Shown: in pieces, positions 42,391 through 50,963 of the stretch
How positions within the stretch are numbered: the stretch's first letter is position 1
How the letters are laid out: every line of letters begins with the position of its first letter
Source of the DNA: Jeotgalibacillus aurantiacus
GTDB taxonomy: Bacteria > Bacillota > Bacilli > Bacillales > Jeotgalibacillaceae
Direction of reading: 5' to 3'
Length of the DNA stretch: 64,000 nucleotides
Assembly: GCF_020595125.1 (NCBI RefSeq)
Contig: NZ_JACNMS010000001.1
Span: forward strand, 372,001 to 436,000
Made by a program: the position numbers and the translations under genes
The notes under the pieces: model-generated
Databases searched by the model: none
Seen by the model: the letters and a program-made list of their open reading frames with translations, nothing else
Told to the model about the DNA's origin: nothing

Positions 42391-44043
42391 ATGAAGAAGA
42401 TCTTCGGTTCATTTGATTTCTGGCAGAAGTTCGGTAAAGCACTGCTCGTTGTTGTTGCAGTTATGCCGGCTGCCGGGATTATGATTTCATTAGGTAAATT
42501 GCTGGCAATGCTGACTGGGGACATTATGTTTATGCAAACGGTTGCGCGTGTCATGGAAGACATCGGCTGGGCGATTATTACGAATTTACATATCCTATTT
42601 GCTGTGGCGATTGGTGGTTCGTGGGCTAAGGATCGAGCTGGCGGTGCCTTTGCAGCATTAATTGCATTTGTTTTAATTAACCGCATTACAGGAGCGATCT
42701 TTGGTGTTAGTGGAGATATGCTGGCTGATCCGGAAGCAACGGTTACCTCCCTTTTAGGTGCAGAATTAGTCGTTGCAGATTACTTTATTTCCGTGCTTGG
42801 CGCACCAGCTCTGAATATGGGTGTCTTCGTTGGAATCATCTCCGGTTTCCTTGGAGCAGCCCTGTACAACAAGTATTACAATTACAGCAAGCTGCCACAG
42901 GCGCTGTCTTTCTTTAACGGAAAACGATTTGTTCCGTTTGTCGTGATCGGCGGTTCCGTCATCGTAGCGATTGTCATGTCTCTTGTATGGCCATTTATTC
43001 AGGGACTGTTAAATGATTTTGGACAGTGGATTGCGAACTCCCGTAACTCCGCTCCAATTATTGCCCCATTCATTTTCGGTACACTTGAACGGCTGCTTTT
43101 ACCGTTTGGCCTTCACCATATGCTGACGGTGCCAATCAACTATACAGAACTCGGTGGAACATATGTGATCCAGACGGGTGCCAGTGCAGGAAGCATGGTT
43201 TCCGGACAAGATCCATTATGGCTTGCCTGGGTAACAGACCTTTATAACATGCTTCAACAGGGCAATACAGCAGGCTATAATCAGCTGACTGAAGAAGTTG
43301 TACCTGCCCGCTTTAAAGTAGGTCAGTTCATTGCTTCATCTGCTGCCCTGATCGGGATGGCACTTGCGATGTATCTGAATGTCGATAAAGATAAGCGTAA
43401 AAAATACAAGTCCATGTTCTTATCTGCCGGTCTTGCTGTATTCCTGACTGGTGTAACAGAGCCGATTGAATTTATGTTTATGTTCGCTGCACCACTTCTT
43501 TATGTTGTGTATGCGATTTTGACAGGGGTCTCATTCGCCCTTGCTGACGTGCTGGACCTTCGTATCCACGCATTCGGTTTCATTGAGTTTTTAACAAGAA
43601 CACCACTGATTATTAATGCAGGACTCGTTGGTGACCTGATTAACCTTGTTATCGTTGGTATAGTGATGTTCGGTGTGAACTTCGGTGCCGCTTACTTCCT
43701 GATCAAACGCTTCAACTTCCCTACTCCAGGACGTGCAGGAAATTATATTGAAGAAGGTACTGACGAGAAAACGCCTGCTAAATCAGGCGCTAAAAAAGAC
43801 GAAGATTCACAGGCTGTAGCCATTATCGGACTGCTTGGCGGAGAAGAAAACATTGAAGATGTTGATGCATGTATGACAAGACTTCGCGTAACGGTAAAAC
43901 AAATCGATCTTGTAGCGGATGAAAAAACATGGAAGCAGAACGGCGCATTGGGCCTTGTTGTCCGTGACCGCGGCGTCCAGGCAATCTACGGACCAAAAGC
44001 TGACGTGTTAAAATCTGATATTCAGGATCAACTGGGAGCCTGA
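42391..44043 (+). CDS. PTS transporter EIICB, glucose/maltose superfamily
   Basis: A fused sugar permease and phosphotransferase domain of 550 aa that imports and phosphorylates a sugar. The EIIC part has about ten membrane segments and motifs PFGLHHMLTVPINYTELGG and VFLTGVTEPIEFMFMFAAPL. After a hydrophilic linker (about 450-470) comes the EIIB domain with phospho-Cys494 in DVDACMTRLRVTVK. No EIIA domain is present, so a general EIIA must serve it. AGGAGG precedes the ATG. Sugar specificity is not readable; glucose, maltose/glucosides and N-acetylglucosamine are candidates. It is followed four bases later by a hydrolase gene. Confidence 0.88.
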   Translation: MKKIFGSFDFWQKFGKALLVVVAVMPAAGIMISLGKLLAMLTGDIMFMQTVARVMEDIGWAIITNLHILFAVAIGGSWAKDRAGGAFAALIAFVLINRITGAIFGVSGDMLADPEATVTSLLGAELVVADYFISVLGAPALNMGVFVGIISGFLGAALYNKYYNYSKLPQALSFFNGKRFVPFVVIGGSVIVAIVMSLVWPFIQGLLNDFGQWIANSRNSAPIIAPFIFGTLERLLLPFGLHHMLTVPINYTELGGTYVIQTGASAGSMVSGQDPLWLAWVTDLYNMLQQGNTAGYNQLTEEVVPARFKVGQFIASSAALIGMALAMYLNVDKDKRKKYKSMFLSAGLAVFLTGVTEPIEFMFMFAAPLLYVVYAILTGVSFALADVLDLRIHAFGFIEFLTRTPLIINAGLVGDLINLVIVGIVMFGVNFGAAYFLIKRFNFPTPGRAGNYIEEGTDEKTPAKSGAKKDEDSQAVAIIGLLGGEENIEDVDACMTRLRVTVKQIDLVADEKTWKQNGALGLVVRDRGVQAIYGPKADVLKSDIQDQLGA

Positions 44044-44047
44044 TCAC

Positions 44048-44836
44048 ATGAAATTACTCACGTTAAACTGTCACTCCTGGCAGGAGGAACAGCAGCTTGA
44101 AAAGCTTGATATACTGGCTCAAACGATTGCAGAACGCGATTACGACATCATCGCGCTGCAGGAAGTCAGCCAGCTGACTGATGCAGAGCCGGATGGCCCC
44201 TTTAAAAAAGGCCATTTCGGGCTGGAGCTGCTGAAAAGATTGAAGGCTGCCGGCAGAAACAATGATCAGATGCACTGGGCATTTTGCCATTATGGCTACG
44301 ACATTTATGAGGAAGGTGTGGCGATTCTGACCCGCCTTCCGATTGTGGAAACAGACAGCTTTTTCATTTCCCAGTCTCTGGATCCGGACCATTGGAAAAC
44401 GCGTGCCGTTCCGAAAGTAACTGTGCAATACGGAGAGAAATTGATTGATGTCTTTTCCTGTCACCTTGGCTGGTGGGGCGATGAAGAAGAGCCTTATGAA
44501 CACCAGGTCCGTCAGCTGATGGCTCAGAAACATCCTGACCGCCTGTCATTTTTTATGGGGGATTTCAATAATCACGCAGGCTTGTCAAGCGAAGGTTATG
44601 ATTTACTTCAGGAAAACGGACTAGTTGATACGTATCTACTGGCCGATGAAAAAGACAGCGGCGTCACTGTATTTGGTACGATTGCCGGCTGGGAAGGCAA
44701 TGATCAGCCGCTGCGGATTGATTATATTTTTGCTTCTGAAGCACTTAAAGTTCGCTCATCACGCGTGATTTTTAACGGGGATCACTACCCTGTTGTATCA
44801 GATCACTTTGGTGTGGAAGTGGATATTGAGATGTAA
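44048..44836 (+). CDS. endonuclease/exonuclease/phosphatase (EEP) fold hydrolase
   Basis: A cytosolic metal-dependent phosphoester hydrolase of 262 aa. The EEP motifs are intact: MKLLTLNCHSW, IIALQEVSQ (metal Glu), FSCHLGWW, FFMGDFNNHAG and the terminal VVSDHFGVEVDI. No signal peptide is present. It begins four bases after the PTS gene stop, so the two are co-transcribed. This makes a nuclease or DNA-repair role less likely than hydrolysis of an imported phosphorylated or phosphodiester-linked sugar, but that is inference. A terminator follows. Confidence 0.82.
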   Translation: MKLLTLNCHSWQEEQQLEKLDILAQTIAERDYDIIALQEVSQLTDAEPDGPFKKGHFGLELLKRLKAAGRNNDQMHWAFCHYGYDIYEEGVAILTRLPIVETDSFFISQSLDPDHWKTRAVPKVTVQYGEKLIDVFSCHLGWWGDEEEPYEHQVRQLMAQKHPDRLSFFMGDFNNHAGLSSEGYDLLQENGLVDTYLLADEKDSGVTVFGTIAGWEGNDQPLRIDYIFASEALKVRSSRVIFNGDHYPVVSDHFGVEVDIEM

Positions 44837-44841
44837 AGATG

Positions 44842-44871
44842 ACCGGGACTCTGATGGGTTCCGGTTTTTTA
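44842..44871 (+). terminator. terminator of the PTS-hydrolase operon
   Basis: ACCGGGAC and GTTCCGGT pair around a loop of about eight bases, followed by six T. Confidence 0.82.
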
Positions 44872-44933
44872 GATGTATATGCGTGCAGGGCTGAGAGGTC
44901 GTTCGGGATGTGCTGGCAGGCTATATGTCACTG

Positions 44934-45063
44934 AACTCACGAATTCCCGCGGAAGCTCACGAACTTGCCCTGGAACCTCACAAACTTCGCGGCTAACCTT
45001 ACGAACTTGCAGCCGGAACTCACAAACTCCTCAAAGAAACTGACGAACCGGTTCCACACACAC
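44934..45063. repeat. 21-bp period array, CTCACGAACTT type (locus 2, copy a)
   Basis: Units start with CTCAC, CTTAC or CTGAC at 44936, 44956, 44977, 44998, 45019 and 45040: one 20-bp step, then 21-bp steps. The same word and the same short first step are found at 8.3 kb. The whole array recurs 193 bp downstream. Confidence 0.9.
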
Positions 45064-45126
45064 GCACTGCCAGACTTAACATCGTGACTCATAAAATGCC
45101 TCTTCAACATAGGTCAAATTACACGA

Positions 45127-45256
45127 AACTCACGAATTCCCGCGGAAGCTCACGAACTTACCACGGAACCTCACGAACTTCGCGGCTAACCTCACGAACT
45201 TGCAGCCGGAACTCACAAACTCCTCAGAGAAACTGACGAACCGGTTCCACACACAC
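45127..45256. repeat. 21-bp period array, CTCACGAACTT type (locus 2, copy b)
   Basis: A direct duplicate of the array at 44934, offset by 193 bp and about 93% identical by eye, including the tail GACGAACCGGTTCCACACAC. About 60 unrelated bases lie between the copies. It ends 75 bp before the LacI-family gene, so its last part may lie close to that gene's promoter. Confidence 0.9.
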
Positions 45257-45330
45257 CACCTCCCCATGCACATCCCACATTCTTCCGTTATAATCAGACT
45301 TAACAAGCATTTGAACACAGGAGGATCTTC

Positions 45331-46347
45331 ATGGACACTTTTGATATCGCGAGACTCGCTGGCGTATCCCGGAAAACGGTACAGCGCGTTTTAAATAACT
45401 CCGCGCAGGTTAAGGCTGAAACACGTGAGCGGATTTTAGCCATTATGAATGAACATAATTACCACCCAAACGTTTCTGCCCGCCGTTTAACAAAACAGAA
45501 AACCCACACCCTTGGGCTTTTTATCATACAGGATCCGGCTAAGCATAATATTTATGCAGATGACCAGTTTTACAGCGTGGTGATCGGGAGCATGATCAGT
45601 GCTTCTACTGAAAAGGGATATAACGTGCTCGTCACAACTGCTGATGTTCACGATCCGGCACCGGTTTTAAAGCTTTACCGGGAAAAAAGCATTGATGCGG
45701 GTATGATCATCAGCTGGTCGAACGTTCAGAATACCGTGGACGCCATTACGGCAGCAGGATTTCTGGTCGGCGTCTTTGATCAGAATAACCTCACCCATCT
45801 GACAGACGACGTACCTGTTCCTCTTTTGTTAAATGAGGAAGCTGCCTATTCTGCGACCCGTTATCTGATTGAATCAGGGCACCATGCTCTCGGGATGATT
45901 ACGGGAGAATCTGAAAATAGGGCTTCTCAGGAACGCCTTAGCGGATTTCAGAAAGCGATGAAGGAATCGGAACTTTCCGGAGAGCAGATTTATCACGGAT
46001 ATTTTATTGAACAATCCGGTTATGAAGCCATTCGTGAATGGGTGAAAACAGATTCCCTTCCCTCAGCGATTGTGTGCTCCAATGATCTGATTGCGATCGG
46101 TGCTTTGAAAGCTCTGCACGAACATCACATTCAGGTTCCGCAGGACGTTTCGCTGATTGGATTTGATAATATCAGACTGACAGAATACACCAGCCCGGCA
46201 CTGACGACGATGCATATCCCAAGAATTGAAATGGCTACTTATCTCGTTCACACATTAATTGACATGATTGAAGAATCAGCCACTGCCCCTTCACAATCCT
46301 TTCATGCTGTTCTGACAGAACGTCAGTCGTGTGCGTCCCGTTCATAA
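45331..46347 (+). CDS. LacI-family transcriptional regulator
   Basis: A repressor of 338 aa: N-terminal LacI helix-turn-helix (MDTFDIARLAGVSRKTVQRVLNN), hinge helix (NVSARRLTKQKTHTLG) and a periplasmic-binding-protein-like effector domain ending in a typical SLIGFDNIRLTEYTSPALTTM. GAGGATCTTC precedes the ATG. It lies between the PTS operon and the GH16 glucanase gene, so it may control one or both; a LacI-type palindrome is present at the PTS promoter, and an inverted repeat overlaps the glucanase promoter. The effector is unknown. Confidence 0.9.
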   Translation: MDTFDIARLAGVSRKTVQRVLNNSAQVKAETRERILAIMNEHNYHPNVSARRLTKQKTHTLGLFIIQDPAKHNIYADDQFYSVVIGSMISASTEKGYNVLVTTADVHDPAPVLKLYREKSIDAGMIISWSNVQNTVDAITAAGFLVGVFDQNNLTHLTDDVPVPLLLNEEAAYSATRYLIESGHHALGMITGESENRASQERLSGFQKAMKESELSGEQIYHGYFIEQSGYEAIREWVKTDSLPSAIVCSNDLIAIGALKALHEHHIQVPQDVSLIGFDNIRLTEYTSPALTTMHIPRIEMATYLVHTLIDMIEESATAPSQSFHAVLTERQSCASRS

Positions 46348-46357
46348 TTTTTAAAAT

Positions 46358-46412
46358 AAAGCATTCATTATTGTAAAAAAATGTTGTCAAACATAGTGAA
46401 TGCTTTTATAGT
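46358..46412 (+). promoter_or_regulatory. GH16 glucanase promoter inside an inverted repeat
   Basis: TTGTCA (46384-46389) and TATAGT (46407-46412) are 17 bp apart. AAAGCATTCA (46358-46367) and TGAATGCTTT (46397-46406) form a perfect 10-bp inverted repeat; its right arm fills the end of the spacer and its left arm lies just after lacI. It may be an operator, a terminator of the regulator gene, or both. Confidence 0.6.
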
Positions 46413-46458
46413 TATATACAAATGTCTCACGTAGGACAAAATTGAAGGAGGGAATACA

Positions 46459-49419
46459 ATGTTAAAAAAGACAGGCGTCTGTCTGCTTGCCATGTCACTC
46501 GCAGTACCTGGCGTTGCAGGCACCGGTAATGCCCAAAAAGACTCATCTTTTCAACTGAAGAATGCTGTACTGAGCAACCAGGTCATTGAAGGAGATCTTG
46601 TCATTACACCTGCCGCCGGAAAAAACATCACACTTAAAAATGTTACGGTGAAAGGGTCAACGTACATAAAAGGAAAGGCTCCTGAAAGCCTGACGATCAC
46701 AGACTCTTCTCTGCAAAAGCTTTCCTTTAACAACTCACCACACGATACAGAAGTTACGGTGTCCGGAGATACATTCATCTCGCTGACAGAGCTTGAATCC
46801 GGCGCTTCGTTAACAGAAACAGAACTGACAAACGAAGGCTTTGAAGCGATCACCCTTTTAAACGGAACAAACGCTGAACTGAGCGGAGAATTTACAGACG
46901 TAACAGTGAAAGGTAAAAATAAAGGCCTTTCCAAAAAGGTAAATGATTTAGAAATTAACGGTATTGCCGACCGCTTATTTTTGAATGCGCTTACAGATGT
47001 TGAACTTCCTCTGGATAGCCTTGTCAAAGAACTTACAGTATCATCTTTAGGCGGCAAATCAAACATCTCCGGTGAAGGTTTGATTCAAGAAGCGAACCTT
47101 GAAAAGGCGATTTCGTTTAACGGGACGGCTACTGACAACCCGGATGATTTCATCACACCTTGGTCTCTCGTTTGGCACGATGAATTCAACAGCACTGAAA
47201 TCGACCGTTCTAAATGGGATTTTGAGATCGGAAACGGCTTTACAGATGCCAACGGCGAATTCATTTCAGGCTGGGGCAATAATGAAAAGCAATACTATAC
47301 AGACCGTCCTGAAAATGCAAAAACAGAGGATGGAAAGCTTTCTATTACAGCTCTTAAAGAGGAATATGAAGGATTCGATTATACGTCCGCACGTTTAAGA
47401 ACGAAGGGTCTTTTCTCCAAAACGTACGGTAAATTCGAAATGAAAGCTTCTCTGCCAGTTGGTCAGGGAATGTGGCCTGCTTTCTGGATGCTGCCTGAAG
47501 AGGATCGCTACGGCGGCTGGGCTGCATCAGGTGAGATTGATATTTTAGAAGCAAAAGGAAGCCGTCCGCACGAAGCGATCGGAACAATTCATTACGGTGA
47601 AACATGGCCAAACAATAAGTATACAGGGGCAGAATATACCTTCCCTGATGGCTCAACGATTGCTGATGAGCACATTTATTCTGTTGAGTGGGAGCCTGGC
47701 GAAATCCGCTGGTATGTAGATGGTGTCCTTTATCAGACACAGGATAACTGGTACAGCAAAGAGCGAAATGCATCTGCTAATCACGCATACCCTGCTCCAT
47801 TCGACCAGCCGTTCCATATGCTGTTGAACCTTGCTGTGGGCGGAAACTTTGACGGAGAACCAACAGAGGATACGGTATTCCCGCAGTCCATGGACGTTGA
47901 ATATGTACGTGTTTATGATCTGACAGGGCGGGATTACAAAACGCCTGAACTGCCTGTTGTAGAAGCAGAGCCACTTCCTGAGGATGCAAAACTTCCTTTA
48001 GAGGACGGCAACCTTGTTTACAACAGTGAATTTAATCAGGATTCACCTGATGTTGCAGGTATTAATGGTGTTGCTAATACGGATCACTGGTACTTCCTGA
48101 CGGTACCTGATTTCGGCGGACAGGCATCTGTTTCACTTGAAGACCTTAATGGTCAAACATTCGCCCGAACAGACATTCAAAATGGCGGAAGTCAGCCTTA
48201 TTCCGTGCAATTAATTCAGGATGTAACGATTGGTAAAGGCCGCTATTACAAAGTAAGCTTTGATGCAAAATCAACACAATCCCGCAATATCAACGTGAAG
48301 GTCAGCGGCGATGCAGACCGGGATTATGCGACTTACTCAAGCAGCGAATCATTCGCGCTGTCAAGTGACCTTCAGACATATGAAATGACGTTCCAGATGA
48401 CAGAGGAAACGGATGTTGCTGCACGTCTTGAATTTAACCTTGGTCTTTCTACACTTCCTGTCTGGATCGGCAATGTAAGAGTCGAGGAAACAGAAGCACC
48501 GGATTTAGATGAAGATGCTTCAAAGGATCCATTAAACAATGGAAATCTCGTTTACAACGGAACATTTGATCAGGGCTTCCCTGACCGTCTGCTGTTCTGG
48601 AATATCGAAAAGACGGATGAAAATGCCGTTGTACAGGTTGATGCAGACCGTCGTGTATTTACATCACAGTCCGGTCAGGATCAGGAACCAAATGCGGTTC
48701 AGCTGACTCAAAAAGGGATTCAGCTTGAGAGCGAAGGTGACTACGAGCTGACGTTTGATCTGAAATCTGACGAATCAAACGAAGTGCTAGTTGAGTTTTT
48801 AAGTGAGGAAGGTTCAGAAGTATATCATTCTGAGACGCTATCTGTTACTGACGACTGGTCTACACAGACATCGGCTTTCACGATGTCCGGCCTTGATGAT
48901 CTAAATGCTCAGCTTGTGCTGTCTGTCGGTGGCGGACTCATTGAAGCCGACAATGTATTTTTAAAGAAAAAAGGAAGTCCGGTTGACCTTGTTCCAATCA
49001 AAAATGGGGAATTTGAGTCAAGTCTTGAAAGCTGGAACTCCTACATTCACTTTGACGCTCAGGCAGCGATTACTCAAGCTGATGGAAAAGCATCAATCAG
49101 CATTCCACAGCAGGGCCAGGAAGCATGGAGCGTACAATTTTTCCAGGACGGGCTTACTTTAGAGCCTGGTAAAACCTACACCTTAAGCTTTGATGCAGCC
49201 TCTACTTTAGCCAGAAACATCGAAGTGACAGTAGAAAACGCAGCTTATACACGCTACCTGTCAGAAATCGTTTCCATTGCAGAAGGCGAGCAGGCTTATG
49301 AGTTTACCTTTACCGTGCCTGAAAAAGGACCACTCAGCCTGAAGTTCCTACTCGGCGCGACAGAAGGTGCTTCTTTTGACGCGCATACACTGACGCTTGA
49401 TAATGTGGTGTTGAAGTAA
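46459..49419 (+). CDS. secreted GH16 beta-glucanase with C-terminal carbohydrate-binding modules
   Basis: A 986-aa extracellular glycosidase, most like endo-beta-1,3-glucanases (laminarinases). After the signal peptide there is a region (about 28-215) of short beta-strand repeats resembling a right-handed beta-helix. The GH16 domain (about 235-495) has the catalytic ASGEIDILE: nucleophile Glu359, Asp361 and acid/base Glu364. Three tandem CBM4/9-like domains follow, starting NLVYNSEFNQ, NLVYNGTFDQ and PIKNGEFESS. Products might feed the nearby PTS, but laminari-oligomer import by that PTS is not shown. GGAGGG precedes the ATG. Confidence 0.9.
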   Translation: MLKKTGVCLLAMSLAVPGVAGTGNAQKDSSFQLKNAVLSNQVIEGDLVITPAAGKNITLKNVTVKGSTYIKGKAPESLTITDSSLQKLSFNNSPHDTEVTVSGDTFISLTELESGASLTETELTNEGFEAITLLNGTNAELSGEFTDVTVKGKNKGLSKKVNDLEINGIADRLFLNALTDVELPLDSLVKELTVSSLGGKSNISGEGLIQEANLEKAISFNGTATDNPDDFITPWSLVWHDEFNSTEIDRSKWDFEIGNGFTDANGEFISGWGNNEKQYYTDRPENAKTEDGKLSITALKEEYEGFDYTSARLRTKGLFSKTYGKFEMKASLPVGQGMWPAFWMLPEEDRYGGWAASGEIDILEAKGSRPHEAIGTIHYGETWPNNKYTGAEYTFPDGSTIADEHIYSVEWEPGEIRWYVDGVLYQTQDNWYSKERNASANHAYPAPFDQPFHMLLNLAVGGNFDGEPTEDTVFPQSMDVEYVRVYDLTGRDYKTPELPVVEAEPLPEDAKLPLEDGNLVYNSEFNQDSPDVAGINGVANTDHWYFLTVPDFGGQASVSLEDLNGQTFARTDIQNGGSQPYSVQLIQDVTIGKGRYYKVSFDAKSTQSRNINVKVSGDADRDYATYSSSESFALSSDLQTYEMTFQMTEETDVAARLEFNLGLSTLPVWIGNVRVEETEAPDLDEDASKDPLNNGNLVYNGTFDQGFPDRLLFWNIEKTDENAVVQVDADRRVFTSQSGQDQEPNAVQLTQKGIQLESEGDYELTFDLKSDESNEVLVEFLSEEGSEVYHSETLSVTDDWSTQTSAFTMSGLDDLNAQLVLSVGGGLIEADNVFLKKKGSPVDLVPIKNGEFESSLESWNSYIHFDAQAAITQADGKASISIPQQGQEAWSVQFFQDGLTLEPGKTYTLSFDAASTLARNIEVTVENAAYTRYLSEIVSIAEGEQAYEFTFTVPEKGPLSLKFLLGATEGASFDAHTLTLDNVVLK

Positions 49420-49480
49420 CGGGATATATTGTTTTGGAATGATGTTGTTGGGGTCGGTTAGCTGAAGAGAACTACCTTTC

Positions 49481-49662
49481 AACAATTTAACGGAAGGTAA
49501 GAACAATTTCTGACGGGGATTCGACAGCTTTCAAGCGTCTAACGACAGAAGTTGACTTACTAACGACAATATCAGCCTCTTAAGTAAGTCTATCGACAGA
49601 AATTGTGATGCTAACGACAGAAGTTGGCCTGCTATTAACATCAGAACCTGTTCTATCGACAT
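49481..49662. repeat. 21-bp period array, ACGACAGAAGTT..CTA type
   Basis: After AACAATTT at 49481 and 49502 (21 bp), the word WCGACA begins at 49521, 49542, 49563, 49593, 49614, 49635 (TTAACA) and 49656. Steps are 21 bp, apart from one of 19 and one of 30. Units end in CTA. It lies between convergent GH16 and acyl-CoA dehydrogenase genes. Confidence 0.88.
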
Positions 49663-49696
49663 TATTAAATGATTGTAAAATAATTGATAAAATAGA

Positions 49697-49727
49697 AAAA
49701 CCTGATCCGGTCGGATCAGGTTTTTCT
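49697..49727. terminator. bidirectional terminator
   Basis: AAAAACCTGATCCG / CGGATCAGGTTTTT is a perfect 14-bp stem with a two-base loop, next to the acyl-CoA dehydrogenase stop codon. Confidence 0.92.
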
Positions 49728-49730
49728 AGT

Positions 49731-50882
49731 TCACGATTCCTCCACAAGCCGCTTCCCAAAAGTCGCTTTCACCATATCCTCCATCGGCGGATTGTGCAGC
49801 CCCATACGGACATCGCGATAGTAACGCTGCATCGGATTGGAGGCTGACATACTCTGTGGCCCAACTATTCTCATTGCTTTCTCCACAATGTCTACCGCTG
49901 CATTGGTCACCGTGACTTTTGCAGACTGAAGCAGTGCCCGCACGTCTTCTTTGTCTGAAGCTTCTTCATAAGCACTTGCTGTATGATAAAGCACCTGTCT
50001 GGCACTCATTAGCTTTATTTGCAGATCGCCAAGCTTTTCCTGAACGGTCGGCAGACTTCCGACTGGTTTTCCTAAAGAAGCCGGCTCATAGTCAGAGACA
50101 AAATGCGAAGCTTCTTCCAGTGCAGCTCCTGCAATCCCGATGTAACATGCCGGAATATGAAGGAGCCAGCCTGGAGGCAGCGGTTTTTGACTATCTGATT
50201 TTCCATCTTTCAGCATGGCTTCAGCTGGAATACGCACATTCTCAAGTACAAGATCATGACTCGCAGTACCATGCATCCCAATGCTGTCCCACGTTTGACG
50301 AATAGAAACACCCTCAACATTTGATGGAACAATAAAAGTGGCCACTTCTTCCGTTCCCTCAATCACTGCGGTAATAAAGAAATAATCGATCATTGGTGCA
50401 AGGGATGTGTATGATTTCTCCCCTGTAATGCGCCAGCCATCCTGACCCTGAAAAGCTGTCGTCTTCGGAAGCGCCCCCCTCATCGGACTGCCGGCTCCTT
50501 TTTCAGTCGCCGCTGTATTGATCAGCGCCCCATCTTTGATTTTAGGTAAGATAAAATCAGATGCTTCTTTTTTCCAGTGACGCTTTTCACTATATTCAAG
50601 CAGGGCCCCAGTGTGCCAGCCCATTGAAAGTGCGGTGGCACCACTGCCCTTTGCGATCGCTTCCTGACCGAGCACGTAATCATACAAGCCTTTTCCCTGC
50701 CCGCCAAACTCTTCAGGCAGCGTCAGAATCGAGTATCCCATTTTGATCAGGTCTTTCATATTTTCCTCAGGATAGGCACCCTGCTGATCAAGTTGAGGTT
50801 CTCTTTCTCTAAATGCTTTAGTTAATGACTGCAGCTCAGCAAGCAGTTTTTTTTGATCTTCTGTTTTGGCAAAATCGTACAC
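49731..50882 (-). CDS. acyl-CoA dehydrogenase family protein
   Basis: A flavoprotein of 383 aa with the three acyl-CoA dehydrogenase domains: helical N-terminal (about 1-120), beta middle (about 121-220, with GWRITGEKSYTSLAPMIDYF and WDSIGMHGTASHDLVLENV) and helical C-terminal (MRIVGPQSMSASNPMQRYYRDVRMG). The C-terminal pattern, with PMQRYYRDVR in place of a clear catalytic Glu, suits the branch of monooxygenase-like or isovaleryl/short-chain members, so the substrate stays open. The start is GTG 50882 with AGGAG seven bases before it. No other fatty-acid genes are adjacent. Confidence 0.85.
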   Translation of the reverse strand: MYDFAKTEDQKKLLAELQSLTKAFREREPQLDQQGAYPEENMKDLIKMGYSILTLPEEFGGQGKGLYDYVLGQEAIAKGSGATALSMGWHTGALLEYSEKRHWKKEASDFILPKIKDGALINTAATEKGAGSPMRGALPKTTAFQGQDGWRITGEKSYTSLAPMIDYFFITAVIEGTEEVATFIVPSNVEGVSIRQTWDSIGMHGTASHDLVLENVRIPAEAMLKDGKSDSQKPLPPGWLLHIPACYIGIAGAALEEASHFVSDYEPASLGKPVGSLPTVQEKLGDLQIKLMSARQVLYHTASAYEEASDKEDVRALLQSAKVTVTNAAVDIVEKAMRIVGPQSMSASNPMQRYYRDVRMGLHNPPMEDMVKATFGKRLVEES

Positions 50883-50963
50883 AAAACCACTCCTGCCCTG
50901 TGTTGGTTATTTTAGTTTACAGGATCCGGCCTTTATAACCAACCAATCTGCCCGGAAAAGAGG

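Noticed and set aside
45130-45318. Minus-strand ORF with KFVR/KFVS heptads
   Set aside because: Same artefact, from the second CTCACGAACTT array.
47099-47773. ORFs in other frames of the GH16 gene
   Set aside because: Shadows of the well-supported glucanase frame.
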